Shown: positions 17,461-26,358 of the stretch, piece after piece | Layout of the letters: the number at the start of each line of letters is the position of its first letter | Position numbering within the stretch: the first letter of the stretch is position 1 | DNA from: Paenibacillus prosopidis | GTDB lineage: Bacteria > Bacillota > Bacilli > Paenibacillales > Paenibacillaceae | Length of the DNA: 64,000 nt | Direction: 5' to 3' | Assembly (NCBI RefSeq): GCF_003337375.1 | Contig: NZ_QPJD01000012.1 | Coordinates: forward strand, 124,001 to 188,000 | Made by a program: the position numbers and the translations under genes | Notes under the pieces: model-generated | Databases searched by the model: none | What the model was told of the DNA's origin: nothing | What the model saw: the letters and a program-made list of their open reading frames with translations, nothing else

Positions 17461-17942
17461 TGCTCCCCTGTCTTCAACCGCTCACGGTCAAGCTCCGCCC
17501 ACATAATAAGCGCGTCTTCATTATCCGAATAATAGCGCGGCCGGATACCGGACGGCTCAAAGCCAAACTTGCGGTAAAGCCGCTGCGCAATTTCGTTTGA
17601 CACCCGAACCTCCAAAGTCATCTTTACGGCGCCAAAAAATACCGCCGTCCGCTGCAGCTCAAAAAGCAAACGATGGCCTAGCCCTTGTCCGCGAAAATCT
17701 GATCGGACCGCGATATTCGTCACATGCGCCTCATCCATTATGACCCACATCCCGCCATAACCGATAATTTCACCTCTATATTCCATTACCAAGTAACGAG
17801 CGAATAAGTTATTTATCAGCTCATTCGTAAACGCTTCGGTTGTCCAAGGACTAGAGAACGCCTCCAGCTCAATATCAACAATTGCGGGTATATCCGCCAT
17901 AGTCATTGCACGATAAACGAGTTTATTCGTATCAACTGTCAT
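17457..17942 (-). CDS. rimI: Ribosomal protein S18 alanine N-acetyltransferase RimI
   Basis: 161-residue GNAT acetyltransferase: acetyl-CoA-binding [10 protein letters not shown] at 84-93, a conserved ITNIAV-like strand ([10 protein letters not shown]) and the C-terminal [12 protein letters not shown] region. Overlaps tsaB and tsaD by 4 bases each, the arrangement usual in Bacillales. Physiological acetylation of S18 is inferred from family and context. Confidence 0.92.
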   Translation of the reverse strand: MTVDTNKLVYRAMTMADIPAIVDIELEAFSSPWTTEAFTNELINNLFARYLVMEYRGEIIGYGGMWVIMDEAHVTNIAVRSDFRGQGLGHRLLFELQRTAVFFGAVKMTLEVRVSNEIAQRLYRKFGFEPSGIRPRYYSDNEDALIMWAELDRERLKTGEQ

Positions 17943-18757
17943 GCCTTTGCCTCACCTGCTTGCTTCGCCTTCCAATTCACTTCGGCTTCGGTTAATTGCG
18001 TATAGTTTGGAATAAAGGTATGCGGATTTTCGGTTAGCCCCGCCTCCAGCCTTGTGCGGCCGAGCATCGCAATCCACCGTCCTTCTTGGACAAAAGACTG
18101 CAGCCGAACGTTTACGCCAGCTGCTGCTCCAAGCTGCATTAACCGCTCCGCTTCCGTTTCATGCAGCGATAAATCACCGACGAGCGAGATGCTGCTAACA
18201 GCTCCATTTGCTTGATTAGTTAGCCGCATTGCCAGCCGGTCAACCCAATCCTTCATAAGCCGGACGCCGTCATCTGCAAAGCGGCTCCATTGCTCATTAT
18301 TTGTCATAGCAAATCCAGACGAGTATACTTGTCCACGTCTGGCATCCATAATAGGGAACACCCAATGCTCGCCCTCTATAGTCCTTATCTCACCAGCTTC
18401 TTTATCAAAACCTTGCTGCCAAGCGCCATAAGCGAGTGCCTCAAGACTTGACACAGCAACTAGAGGCTTATTCCAAACCCAGGCAAGCGTCTTCCCCACA
18501 GACACCGCAATTCGCATGCCTGTGTAGGAACCAGGGCCGTTGCCGACAGCAATCGCTTCTAAATCACTGCCCGTAACGCCGCTGCTTTCCAGCATTTCTT
18601 TCATATGCGACACGACATGAACCGAATGGTTTCTTTCCGCCAACGTTTGAATTTCAGCCAACACTTCATGACCGCTTACGATTGCGGCTGCCATTGATGC
18701 CGTCGATGTATCCAGCGCTAATATCGGTCCCGCTTGATGCTTCTGCTCTAGTCTCAT
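17939..18757 (-). CDS. tsaB: tRNA threonylcarbamoyladenosine biosynthesis protein TsaB
   Basis: 272 residues, the non-catalytic partner of TsaD in the ASKHA fold. Seen: ILALDTSTASMAAAIV near the N-terminus, the NHSVHVV segment and GNGPGSYTGMRIAVSVGKTLAW. The start is the ATG at 18757 overlapping the tsaE stop (ATGA); the frame from 18793 begins inside tsaE and is less likely. Length is slightly above the family average because of inserts in the C-terminal half. Confidence 0.93.
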   Translation of the reverse strand: MRLEQKHQAGPILALDTSTASMAAAIVSGHEVLAEIQTLAERNHSVHVVSHMKEMLESSGVTGSDLEAIAVGNGPGSYTGMRIAVSVGKTLAWVWNKPLVAVSSLEALAYGAWQQGFDKEAGEIRTIEGEHWVFPIMDARRGQVYSSGFAMTNNEQWSRFADDGVRLMKDWVDRLAMRLTNQANGAVSSISLVGDLSLHETEAERLMQLGAAAGVNVRLQSFVQEGRWIAMLGRTRLEAGLTENPHTFIPNYTQLTEAEVNWKAKQAGEAKA

Positions 18758-19242
18758 CTGCCTGCTCCAATCTCGTTCAATGCTTTGCACCAATCAGCGT
18801 ATAGCTCTCCGATGCCGGTCAATTGAATACGCCGCGAATCTCCGCCAAGGTGTTCTATGAATAGCTCCAGCCGCTCAGGCGGGAGCAGCTCTTTAATCAA
18901 GCTTGCCCATTCCACGATCGTCACGCCGTTACCATAAAAATAATCGTCTAAACCAAGCTCGTCCGCTTCTTCAAGCGATAGCCTGTATACATCCATATGA
19001 TAAAAGGGAAGCTGCTCCCCTTTGTATTCTTTGATAATCGTGAAGGTCGGACTATTCACTATGCCCTCCACGCCAATTGCTCCTGCAAATGCTTGCGAAA
19101 ATCTAGTTTTACCCGCTCCGAGATCACCGTCCAGCGCTAACAGCGCGCCCGGCTTCACCCAAGCAGCAAGCTGCTGCGCCAAGTCTATCGTATCCTGTTC
19201 CGTATGTGCCAGCCAAACGGCATGGCCTTCCCGCTCTTGCAT
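18754..19242 (-). CDS. tsaE: tRNA threonylcarbamoyladenosine biosynthesis ATPase TsaE
   Basis: 162 residues. P-loop GDLGAGKT at 39-46, then NSPTFTIIKEY, FYHMDVYRL and VEWA, the TsaE hallmarks. TsaE hydrolyses ATP to recycle the TsaBD complex. The reading frame extends far upstream but overlaps thiL, so the ATG at 19242 is chosen (a GTG at 19251 is also possible). The ribosome site is weak (GGGTGA), consistent with coupling to thiL, whose stop is 14 bases upstream. Confidence 0.92.
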   Translation of the reverse strand: MQEREGHAVWLAHTEQDTIDLAQQLAAWVKPGALLALDGDLGAGKTRFSQAFAGAIGVEGIVNSPTFTIIKEYKGEQLPFYHMDVYRLSLEEADELGLDDYFYGNGVTIVEWASLIKELLPPERLELFIEHLGGDSRRIQLTGIGELYADWCKALNEIGAGR

Positions 19243-19255
19243 GTTCTTCACCCGT

Positions 19256-20311
19256 TCATGTTGAAAAATGATTGTATCCGCGTTTACTAAGTGCTGCTCG
19301 CTTAACCGGACGAGAACCAGACCCTTTGCCTTGGTATGCTTGTTCATTGCATATGAGCTCGACTCCCGGCAGACCGGCTTCGGTTTCCCCAATGACAAAG
19401 AAAGGAATGCCTTCTTGACGGAAAGCAGCTTGCATTGCTTCCACGTCTTCAGCAGCCATCGTTCCCAGCAGAGCATAATCTTCTCCGCCATAAAGCATCC
19501 ATTCCAGCGGATCCACATGGACTTGCGAAGCATAAGCAGCCATGCTGCCGCTCTTCGGCAGCAGCTGCTCGTTAAGCACGAGCCGCAGCCCTGACGCCTC
19601 GGCAATTTCCCATGCCTCGCTTGCAAGTCCATCACTCACATCGTTTAATGAGCGACATGTCCCCCGCTCCAGGAGCAGCCGGCCAGCCCGTACCGACGGG
19701 TTCGGCCTACGATGCGCCTGTACCAGCGAAGCTGCTCCCGCGAGCCCGGCATCCGCCAGAAGCGCATGCAGCCCAGCCGCCGCCATGCCAACGGCGCCGG
19801 TCACAAACACGGCGTCGCCCGGCATAGCTCCCGAACGCCGCAGCTCACGCCCCGCTTCAACGGTGCCCGTCACCGTTACAGCGACAACCAAGTGCTGCGG
19901 CGACGACGTCGTATCGCCACCAGCAACAGCAACCCCATAGCGCTCGGCGCACTCGTACAGCCCATCGTACAACCGGCGCATTCGCTCCGGGTTGTACGAT
20001 GGCGGTACGCTGACCGACACGAGCGCATGCAGCGGAACGCCTCCCATCGCGGCAATGTCGCTTATGTTCGCGGCAAGCGCCTTATAGCCGACATCCTCGT
20101 CCCGCATCGTCGTCTCATTGAAATGGACGGTTTCCACCATCGTGTCAACCGCCAGCAGCAGCCGCTTCGGCTCAGCTACGCCATCCGCCGCCGCGGCCGG
20201 ATCAACAACAGCGGCATCATCACCGATGCCGATAATTACACCGCGCTGCCGCTGCCATTCGGCAGCTTGCCGCGCGTCCGTCCAATGATGAATACTCGCA
20301 AACTCATCCAA
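19256..20311 (-). CDS. thiL: Thiamine-monophosphate kinase ThiL
   Basis: 351 residues. Phosphorylates thiamine monophosphate to the active diphosphate. Seen: GIGDDAAVV at 27-35, DTMVETVHF, VGYKALAANISDIAAMGG, GGDTTSSP and NDVSDGLASE. The start is TTG at 20311: GGAG lies 8 bases upstream and the resulting MDEFASIHHW matches the usual ThiL N-terminus. First gene of the tsa run; local GC is higher than in the neighbours. Confidence 0.95.
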   Translation of the reverse strand: MDEFASIHHWTDARQAAEWQRQRGVIIGIGDDAAVVDPAAAADGVAEPKRLLLAVDTMVETVHFNETTMRDEDVGYKALAANISDIAAMGGVPLHALVSVSVPPSYNPERMRRLYDGLYECAERYGVAVAGGDTTSSPQHLVVAVTVTGTVEAGRELRRSGAMPGDAVFVTGAVGMAAAGLHALLADAGLAGAASLVQAHRRPNPSVRAGRLLLERGTCRSLNDVSDGLASEAWEIAEASGLRLVLNEQLLPKSGSMAAYASQVHVDPLEWMLYGGEDYALLGTMAAEDVEAMQAAFRQEGIPFFVIGETEAGLPGVELICNEQAYQGKGSGSRPVKRAALSKRGYNHFST

Positions 20312-20387
20312 CTCGTTATCTCCTTCATCCCTTCAGGATAGGTCAATTACTCGCTTCACAAACGCGATTCATCTCCTACCATCATCA

Positions 20388-21257
20388 TTAGTGAATATCC
20401 CGCTTCTTAAACCGTCCGCCCTTCACATCGTGAATATTGCCGACTGCGAGAAACGCCACAGGGTCGAGCTCATGGACGATTGACTTCATTTTTGCTTCCT
20501 CGAGACGCGTAATGACGCAGAAAATAACCCGCTTGCTGCCGCCCGTAAAGCCGCCTTCTCCGTGCAAATAAGTGACGCCGCGGCCAAGCCGGCTCATAAT
20601 GGCATCACCGATCTCATTCGATTCCTCGCTAATAATCCAGACGGCTTTCGATTCGTCGAAACCCTCGATCGTAATGTCGATCATTCTGAATGCAATATAA
20701 TACGCGATAAGCGAATACATCGCCCGATCCCAGCTGTATACGAAGCCCGCACTGCCGAGAATAAATAAATTGAAAAACATAACCGTCTCGCCCACCGAGA
20801 ACGGAAGCCGCTTATTAAATAATATCGCGACGATTTCCGTGCCGTCGAGCGAGCCGCCGAACCGAATGACCATCCCGACGCCAATGCCTAATATGACCCC
20901 GCCGAATATGGCAGCCAAAAAAGGCTCTACCGTCAGCGGCGGCACCGGATGCAGCAGAAACGTTCCTATCGACATGACCGTTACGCCATATAGCGTTGAT
21001 ATCGCAAACGTTTTGCCGATTTGCTTATAACCGAGAACGAGAAACGGAAGGTTTAATAAGAATAAAAACAGTCCGAGCGGTAAACCGGATAGATAAGAGC
21101 TGATAATAGAAATACCGACAATACCACCATCAATAATTTGATTGGGTACCAGAAAAATTTCCAGTCCAACTGAGACCAGGACTGCTCCGAGCGTAATAAA
21201 TAGTACTCTTCGCAGCACCTCGAGCTTAGATAGCTTATGGTGCTGTTGTGATCCCAT
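20388..21257 (-). CDS. YitT family membrane protein (DUF161/DUF2179)
   Basis: 289 residues. Five or six membrane spans in the first 200 residues, including GGIVGISIISSYLSG and GVILGIGVGMVIRFGGSLDGTEI, then the cytosolic DUF2179 domain (about 205-285: GRGVTYLHGEGGFTGGSKRVIFCVITRLE, here cited as its core GVTYLHGEGGF and VIFCVITRLE). Function unknown; common in several copies in Bacillales. ATG 21257 fits AAGGGA 10 bases upstream; a GTG 9 bases earlier is too close to that site. Confidence 0.9.
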   Translation of the reverse strand: MGSQQHHKLSKLEVLRRVLFITLGAVLVSVGLEIFLVPNQIIDGGIVGISIISSYLSGLPLGLFLFLLNLPFLVLGYKQIGKTFAISTLYGVTVMSIGTFLLHPVPPLTVEPFLAAIFGGVILGIGVGMVIRFGGSLDGTEIVAILFNKRLPFSVGETVMFFNLFILGSAGFVYSWDRAMYSLIAYYIAFRMIDITIEGFDESKAVWIISEESNEIGDAIMSRLGRGVTYLHGEGGFTGGSKRVIFCVITRLEEAKMKSIVHELDPVAFLAVGNIHDVKGGRFKKRDIH

Positions 21258-21347
21258 ATTAAACACATCCCTTAAGGTGGTCTATTTCTCATTATTTTAC
21301 CTTAACCGGTCTCATATTCAAAGTAAAACTCCCATTATTACAAAAAG

Positions 21348-21390
21348 AAACCTCCCTATCAGCGATAAATAATCGCCTAACGGAAGGTTT
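21348..21390 (-). terminator. Rho-independent terminator
   Basis: Imperfect stem of about 19 positions with arms from AAACCTTCC to GGAGGTTT on the minus strand, followed by UCUUUUU. It ends transcription from the HD-GYP side. Confidence 0.75.
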
Positions 21391-21397
21391 AGGTCTT

Positions 21398-21522
21398 TAT
21401 CCGATAATCGCGTAAGCTTCTACGCCTGCTGAAATTGTTCTCGTCCGGAACAATCTGCCCGCGCTATCGAAAGTCTGGATCGTATACGATACGAGAGGAG
21501 AATTACCGGCAGGGCCAAGCTC
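21398..21522 (-). pseudogene. Possible remnant of a C-terminal coding segment
   Basis: On the minus strand a frame of about 40 codons reads GPAGNSPLVSYTIQTFDSAG and ends RTISAGVEAYAIIG before TAA. Its composition looks protein-like, but there is no start codon, and an in-frame TAG immediately precedes it. It lies between the HD-GYP gene and a terminator. A decayed gene end is possible, as is chance; no family recognised. Confidence 0.25.
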
Positions 21523-21549
21523 CTATGCCAAATGATTATTTTATACACT

Positions 21550-22632
21550 TTAAAGCTCTTTCACAATCGTAATATGAAGCTCGTTCTTTAGCTCAATTTC
21601 ATAAGGTGATTTCGGCTCGCTTCCGTCCTTTTCCTTAATAATCCGCACGCGCGGACGGTGTACGGCCAGCTCGGTATTTTCCGAAACGACTCCAACCTGA
21701 CCGGTACTGAGCTGAAGGGTAGTTGCTATCGGATAGATCGATATATGCCGGCAGAACAGCTTTATTAATTCCAAGTCAAAGTAGGTTCCGCCTGCCGCAA
21801 ACAAAAATTCGATCGCTTCACTCGCCGTAAACCGTTTCCGGTAAGGCCTCGGTGATGTTAATGCATCGAACGTATCGGCTAATCCAACGATTTGCGCGTA
21901 CATATGAATTTCATCCTGCTTAAGACCGCGCGGGTAACCCGAGCCATTAAAGCGTTCATGATGCTGAAGGGCGCAATGTGCGGAAACGATAGATATCTCA
22001 TGATTTTTGCGTAAAATATCGAAGCCCTCTTTGGTATGGCTTTGGACGATGGTTCGCTCTTCCGCGGAGTAAATGCCTGTGTGAGCAAGCAGTTTAGCCG
22101 GAATTTTGGTCATGCCGATATCGAAGAGCAGCGCGCCAATACCGAGCTCCTCCAGTTGATTTCGATTGAACCCCTTCGCTATGCCCATTATGCCTGCGAG
22201 TACCGCGACGTTAAAAGAATGCTGGAACAAATAGGCATCCATCGCATGAATGCTGGTTAAATTGACAAGAATATTGGGTCTTGTTGCTAAATCCTGCATG
22301 ATTTGCCCAAATACAGCACGAAAATTACGACCCATATCCGGTGCAATTGTTCGTCCTCTCGTTGCGGATTGGTCTTTTAAGGAGTTCATCGTCTTATATA
22401 TAGTTTCGACCGCTTGCTTGCGCGTCTCATCGAGGATGGTGTCTTCAGGAATAAGATCCGTCGTCAGACCGTCCTCAACGAACAAAAAATCGATGCCCAA
22501 GTTAAGCAACCGATCGATGTAACGCTCATTCAGTTCTACCCCTTCGCCAAGAAGCACGTGACCGTTCTCTTGAAAAATGGGCTTTGCAACCTTGTCTCCC
22601 GGCTTGACCATTCCAATTTGCACTTTTCTCAT
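21550..22632 (-). CDS. HD-GYP domain protein with altered HD dyad
   Basis: 360 residues. N-terminal about 120 residues typical of Bacillales HD-GYP proteins, then the HD-GYP domain. Seen: His138 (FQHSFNVA), LLFDIGMTKIP at 168-178 where family members have LLHDIG, and the intact HHERFNGSGYP at 224-234. The domain normally hydrolyses cyclic di-GMP. The His of the HD pair is Phe170 here, so activity may be lost or changed. It lies next to a diguanylate cyclase gene (57-base gap, same direction). Confidence 0.88.
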   Translation of the reverse strand: MRKVQIGMVKPGDKVAKPIFQENGHVLLGEGVELNERYIDRLLNLGIDFLFVEDGLTTDLIPEDTILDETRKQAVETIYKTMNSLKDQSATRGRTIAPDMGRNFRAVFGQIMQDLATRPNILVNLTSIHAMDAYLFQHSFNVAVLAGIMGIAKGFNRNQLEELGIGALLFDIGMTKIPAKLLAHTGIYSAEERTIVQSHTKEGFDILRKNHEISIVSAHCALQHHERFNGSGYPRGLKQDEIHMYAQIVGLADTFDALTSPRPYRKRFTASEAIEFLFAAGGTYFDLELIKLFCRHISIYPIATTLQLSTGQVGVVSENTELAVHRPRVRIIKEKDGSEPKSPYEIELKNELHITIVKEL

Positions 22633-22689
22633 TAGATAAGATCCCGCCTTCGATAGTTATAGCGCTTGTAAACCGGACCTTTTGGGCTT

Positions 22690-24375
22690 TTAGGCTAGTT
22701 TGCGTTTCACAATCCGGTTACGTCCGTCATATTTGGCTTCATACAATGCGGCATCGGCTTGCGCCAGCAGTTCGCGTAAAAACGCTTTCGGATCTGACAC
22801 GTCAGACGGTTCAAAATGTTCAATAGAAATAACACCCATACTGATCGTTACCGATAGCGCATGATCGCCTATTCCAGTATACACCTTGTTCTGCTCCACC
22901 GATTCCATTACCATCTCGGCAATAATATCCGCCTGCTCCCGATTCGTATGGGGCAAATACACGGTAAACTCCTCGCCGCCGTATCGAGCCAGTATGTCCG
23001 TATGCCGCAGCGTTCTTCGGACAGCTTCAACGGTGCTGCACAGCACCTCATCACCTACTAAATGGCCGTACTTGTCATTAATCGATTTGAAATAATCAAG
23101 ATCAAACAGAAAAATGGAGAACGGGATTCCGTAACGAATGTTAGTAACGACCTCTTGCTCCAGCTGATGCAGTAAATAACGGCGGTTGAAGCATCCGGTC
23201 AAGCCATCCGTGATAGCCATTTGCTCCAGCTTCTTATTCGCTTGAAAGAGCTCGTCCTGCATGATAAGCAAATCGCGGTTGCGATCCTGCAGCTGCTCAT
23301 TCTGACTGTTTGTTTCTTCAACGAGCAGTCTGAGCTCCGTGACGTCTTGAAAGGTGAGCACGCGCCCAACCGGTATTTTCTTCTGATTCAAGATAGGCGC
23401 CGACTGCACAATAATATGGCGGTACCTGTCAAAATCAACCGTCAGCTCGAATTCCAGCCGGTCAAGCGGCCGCTTCCTTTGCACTTCAAAGAATGCAGCA
23501 AACTCCCTTGCCGTCTCTTCTTTAAATTGCGATGCTATAAATGAAGGGTTAAATGTATCACCGATCCGAAGCCGAATAATCGGCTTGATCACTTTGTTCA
23601 CTTCAATGACTGTATCGTTCTCATCAAGCACGAGTATACCCAGCGACATCGTGTTCATCACGTCGCGCTGAACGGTTTGAATAATATCAAACACCTTGTT
23701 CCGCCCGATTGCATGAACTAAATAAACGGCCGCTAACGCCATGCCGACGGAAATGAGCGGAATATATCGGGTAAAATAATCAATAAACAACACGTTGATG
23801 ACCAAATCGCCTATTGAAAACAAGAACAGAACGAACATACCGTTCATCGCTGTTTTTATGAGAGTCCGCTGCCTTGCAGACTCATCCTTGCTCAGCTTGT
23901 ACACCATGATGATAACAGAGACGGCCATATATACCAGCAGCTGTGCAATCATGATCCAATACAGCGGTCCATGCTGAAGCTGTTTCAATGGATCTAACCG
24001 GTCATTAATCGTTAAAAACATGCCATTCGGATTTATAGCTACCGCAACAACGGAAACGAGTGCGGGCGTAGACAAAAGGAACAACCGGCTCTTCCGTATC
24101 ACATACGACTGGCCGGTAAGAAAGACGATAAAAACAAACCACCCTACACCTATCAACGAAAGTCCAATATAGGAAATTGAGAGGTAAAAGAGTCTGTACA
24201 TTGTTGAAGAAGTCGTCTGCGAAGCAAACTGGAAAAGAGGCCATATCATAAAGACAATATGCAATAACAAATATATGCGGTGCAATACCGTAACGGAGCT
24301 TGAAGCAAACACGTAGAAAAACAAGCCGAACAGTACTAGAAACATACTAAAGTCTAGCCAGATCATCCATTCCAA
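22690..24375 (-). CDS. Membrane diguanylate cyclase (7TM, PAS, GGDEF)
   Basis: 561 residues: an N-terminal 7TM sensor region of histidine-kinase type (spans between about 5 and 225), a PAS-like domain (about 240-355), a short coiled linker and a GGDEF domain. The active site reads RYGGEEF at about residue 466, intact, and an RHTD product-inhibition site lies five residues before it. It should make cyclic di-GMP. The start is TTG 24375 or ATG 24366. Paired with the HD-GYP gene downstream. Confidence 0.9.
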   Translation of the reverse strand: MEWMIWLDFSMFLVLFGLFFYVFASSSVTVLHRIYLLLHIVFMIWPLFQFASQTTSSTMYRLFYLSISYIGLSLIGVGWFVFIVFLTGQSYVIRKSRLFLLSTPALVSVVAVAINPNGMFLTINDRLDPLKQLQHGPLYWIMIAQLLVYMAVSVIIMVYKLSKDESARQRTLIKTAMNGMFVLFLFSIGDLVINVLFIDYFTRYIPLISVGMALAAVYLVHAIGRNKVFDIIQTVQRDVMNTMSLGILVLDENDTVIEVNKVIKPIIRLRIGDTFNPSFIASQFKEETAREFAAFFEVQRKRPLDRLEFELTVDFDRYRHIIVQSAPILNQKKIPVGRVLTFQDVTELRLLVEETNSQNEQLQDRNRDLLIMQDELFQANKKLEQMAITDGLTGCFNRRYLLHQLEQEVVTNIRYGIPFSIFLFDLDYFKSINDKYGHLVGDEVLCSTVEAVRRTLRHTDILARYGGEEFTVYLPHTNREQADIIAEMVMESVEQNKVYTGIGDHALSVTISMGVISIEHFEPSDVSDPKAFLRELLAQADAALYEAKYDGRNRIVKRKLA

Positions 24376-24445
24376 TACGGTTCACCCATTCATTTGATAG
24401 CCATCTTCTTCCATTGTAGCAAATGTTAAATGTATCGACAATCGC

Positions 24446-25633
24446 TTATTTTTCTAAACGATTAGGCCAACGTTCGGCTAAAATATGCTCGAATGCCGGT
24501 GAAATATTTAAAAACTGACGAAATTGCTCGTATTGCTCCCATTTTTTCATGGAAAGCCCTTGCTTCTCCGATCTTACTGCACGAATTAGCAGATTTTTGG
24601 GCGTATGCTCCGGATCTACAAACTCCAGCATTTGAACCTTGTAACCGAGAACCTCGAGCAGCGTGCCTCTTGCAGCATCGGTTGCAAGCGCGGCAAACCG
24701 TTCCTTTAGAAGGCCCTGCGACAAAATCGGCGATAACGTGTCGTTGCTAATTTGGCGAAACAGCTCATGCTGACAGCACGGGACCGACATAATGACGGAT
24801 GCTCCCCAATTTACCGCCTTTGCAAGCGCTGCATCCGTTGCCGTATCGCACGCATGCAGCGTGACGACCATATCAGCCGCCTGCAGCTCCTCATACTCGG
24901 CAATATCGCCTACTAGGAAGCGAAGACGATCATAGCCAAGCTTGTCCGCAAGCTGCGAGCAAAATGCGATGACATCGGCTTTCAAATCAAGGCCGATAAT
25001 GTTAATAGCCCTTTGCTGCTCCACTGCCAGAAGGTGATAGAGCGCAAACGTTAAGTATGATTTTCCGCAGCCGAAATCAACGATAGTAAGCTCACGGTCG
25101 TTCGGCAAATAAGCGAGCACATCGGTAACCATCTCAAGAAACCGGTTGATTTGCCGATATTTGTCCTGCTTCTTCGCATGAACGAGACCTTCCGGCGTCA
25201 TGATGCCAAGCTCAACCAGAAACGGGGCAGCTTTGCCTTCTTCCAGCACCCGCTGCTTCTGCCTGTTATGCTGCAAGCCGGCAGTGCGCGAGCCTCCAGT
25301 CGGCGGTTTGGCGAGCAAGGTCGCCTTCCCTTTCTTATTGAATAACAGCTGCACATCCGCCTCTGGCGTCTTCACCAGCGCTTGACGATAATTTTGCTGC
25401 AGCAGCTCAATGAAACGATCGGCCGCCAAGTCTGACGCAACATTATCATGCGTTACCTTGTTCGCAAAATGATATTCAAACTGATAATGAAGCCCATTTT
25501 TCAACTGAACTGGACGTATGACCGTTTTGGGAGAAGCATCGCCGTCCTTGCGGCGCAGCTGGCTAAGCGTTGCCTGCAGCAGCTCTCCGTTGCTAAGCCA
25601 ATTATGAATGTCTTGCTGCCATTGTTCCGTCAT
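24446..25633 (-). CDS. Class I SAM-dependent methyltransferase (Methyltransf_32-like)
   Basis: 395 residues. The N-terminal half is specific to the family (HYQFEYHFANKVTHDN, KKQDKYRQINRFLE). The SAM-binding motif is TIVDFGCGKSYLTFALYH, then GLDLKAD, and a THACDTATD/VPCCQHE region in the C-terminal half. The Cys/His pattern recalls eukaryotic METTL25-like proteins. Possibly an RNA methyltransferase; substrate unknown. The start at 25633 lies 11 bases after the upstream gene ends; GGAG is 13 bases before it. Confidence 0.82.
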   Translation of the reverse strand: MTEQWQQDIHNWLSNGELLQATLSQLRRKDGDASPKTVIRPVQLKNGLHYQFEYHFANKVTHDNVASDLAADRFIELLQQNYRQALVKTPEADVQLLFNKKGKATLLAKPPTGGSRTAGLQHNRQKQRVLEEGKAAPFLVELGIMTPEGLVHAKKQDKYRQINRFLEMVTDVLAYLPNDRELTIVDFGCGKSYLTFALYHLLAVEQQRAINIIGLDLKADVIAFCSQLADKLGYDRLRFLVGDIAEYEELQAADMVVTLHACDTATDAALAKAVNWGASVIMSVPCCQHELFRQISNDTLSPILSQGLLKERFAALATDAARGTLLEVLGYKVQMLEFVDPEHTPKNLLIRAVRSEKQGLSMKKWEQYEQFRQFLNISPAFEHILAERWPNRLEK

Positions 25634-25643
25634 GCCTTCACAC

Positions 25644-26297
25644 TCACTCCTTCTCTGCCGCAAACAGCTCGGCAAGCCCTTGCTCTATTTCTTCGCGCGG
25701 TAAGCCGCCCGCCTCCAGCCGTTCATCGGTCAGCAGCAGCATGCGTCTGTAAATATCCGCAGCCTCCGCTGCCCAGAGTGCGTTATCCTCTAGCAGCTCA
25801 TGCATAACATTTTCCGCTAAGTCGTAGCGTCCTTCCGCTTCATGCCACTCCATCAGAAGCCGTTTGGTCTGCGTAGGCAGCTCATACGGACGCAGCTGCT
25901 CCAGCAGTTCCTCTACTTGCTCCCGCGGCTCGACAATGGTTGGCTCAGCGCGGGCGATTGATAGGCGCATGAACAATTGCAGCGACTTGACGTAAGCTGC
26001 GAAGCCCTCGTCTTCCCGTCCAAGCTCGTCTTGAAGCTCGGCTTCCTGCTTCATCAGAATAGCGATAGCTTGCAAATGGTCGGTCTCCAGCATGCCGTTC
26101 GTCGTCATAACTTTCATTAAGTCCTCGTCAGATAACGAACGAATGAGCTTGCTGCTTAACCGGAATCGCTTGTCAAGCAAGTCATCGATAACGAGAAGCG
26201 CCTCCTCGTGCTTGCGATCCCGCCTCAAGTTCAAAATTTGACCTACCGCTTCGGTCATCTGTTCAATCATTCTCATGAAATAGTCGCGCTGAAACAA
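25644..26297 (-). CDS. Uncharacterised helical protein (DUF6483-like)
   Basis: 217 residues, almost all alpha-helical and acidic, starting MFQRDYFMRMIEQMTEAVGQ. This N-terminus recurs in a Firmicutes family I recall as DUF6483; the family name is from memory and not checked. No catalytic motif or membrane span. TTG start with GGGAGG 8 bases upstream. Function unknown; TPR-like helices in the last 90 residues suggest protein binding. Confidence 0.75.
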   Translation of the reverse strand: MFQRDYFMRMIEQMTEAVGQILNLRRDRKHEEALLVIDDLLDKRFRLSSKLIRSLSDEDLMKVMTTNGMLETDHLQAIAILMKQEAELQDELGREDEGFAAYVKSLQLFMRLSIARAEPTIVEPREQVEELLEQLRPYELPTQTKRLLMEWHEAEGRYDLAENVMHELLEDNALWAAEAADIYRRMLLLTDERLEAGGLPREEIEQGLAELFAAEKE

Positions 26298-26358
26298 TTG
26301 GCTTCCCTCCCCGCATGCTGCTGCTCCCGGAATATCAAGTTCTTAACTCAATAGTCCG

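Noticed and set aside
19712-20341. 209-codon open frame on the plus strand
   Set aside because: Antisense to thiL in GC-rich DNA; no ribosome site and Arg/His-rich nonsense composition.
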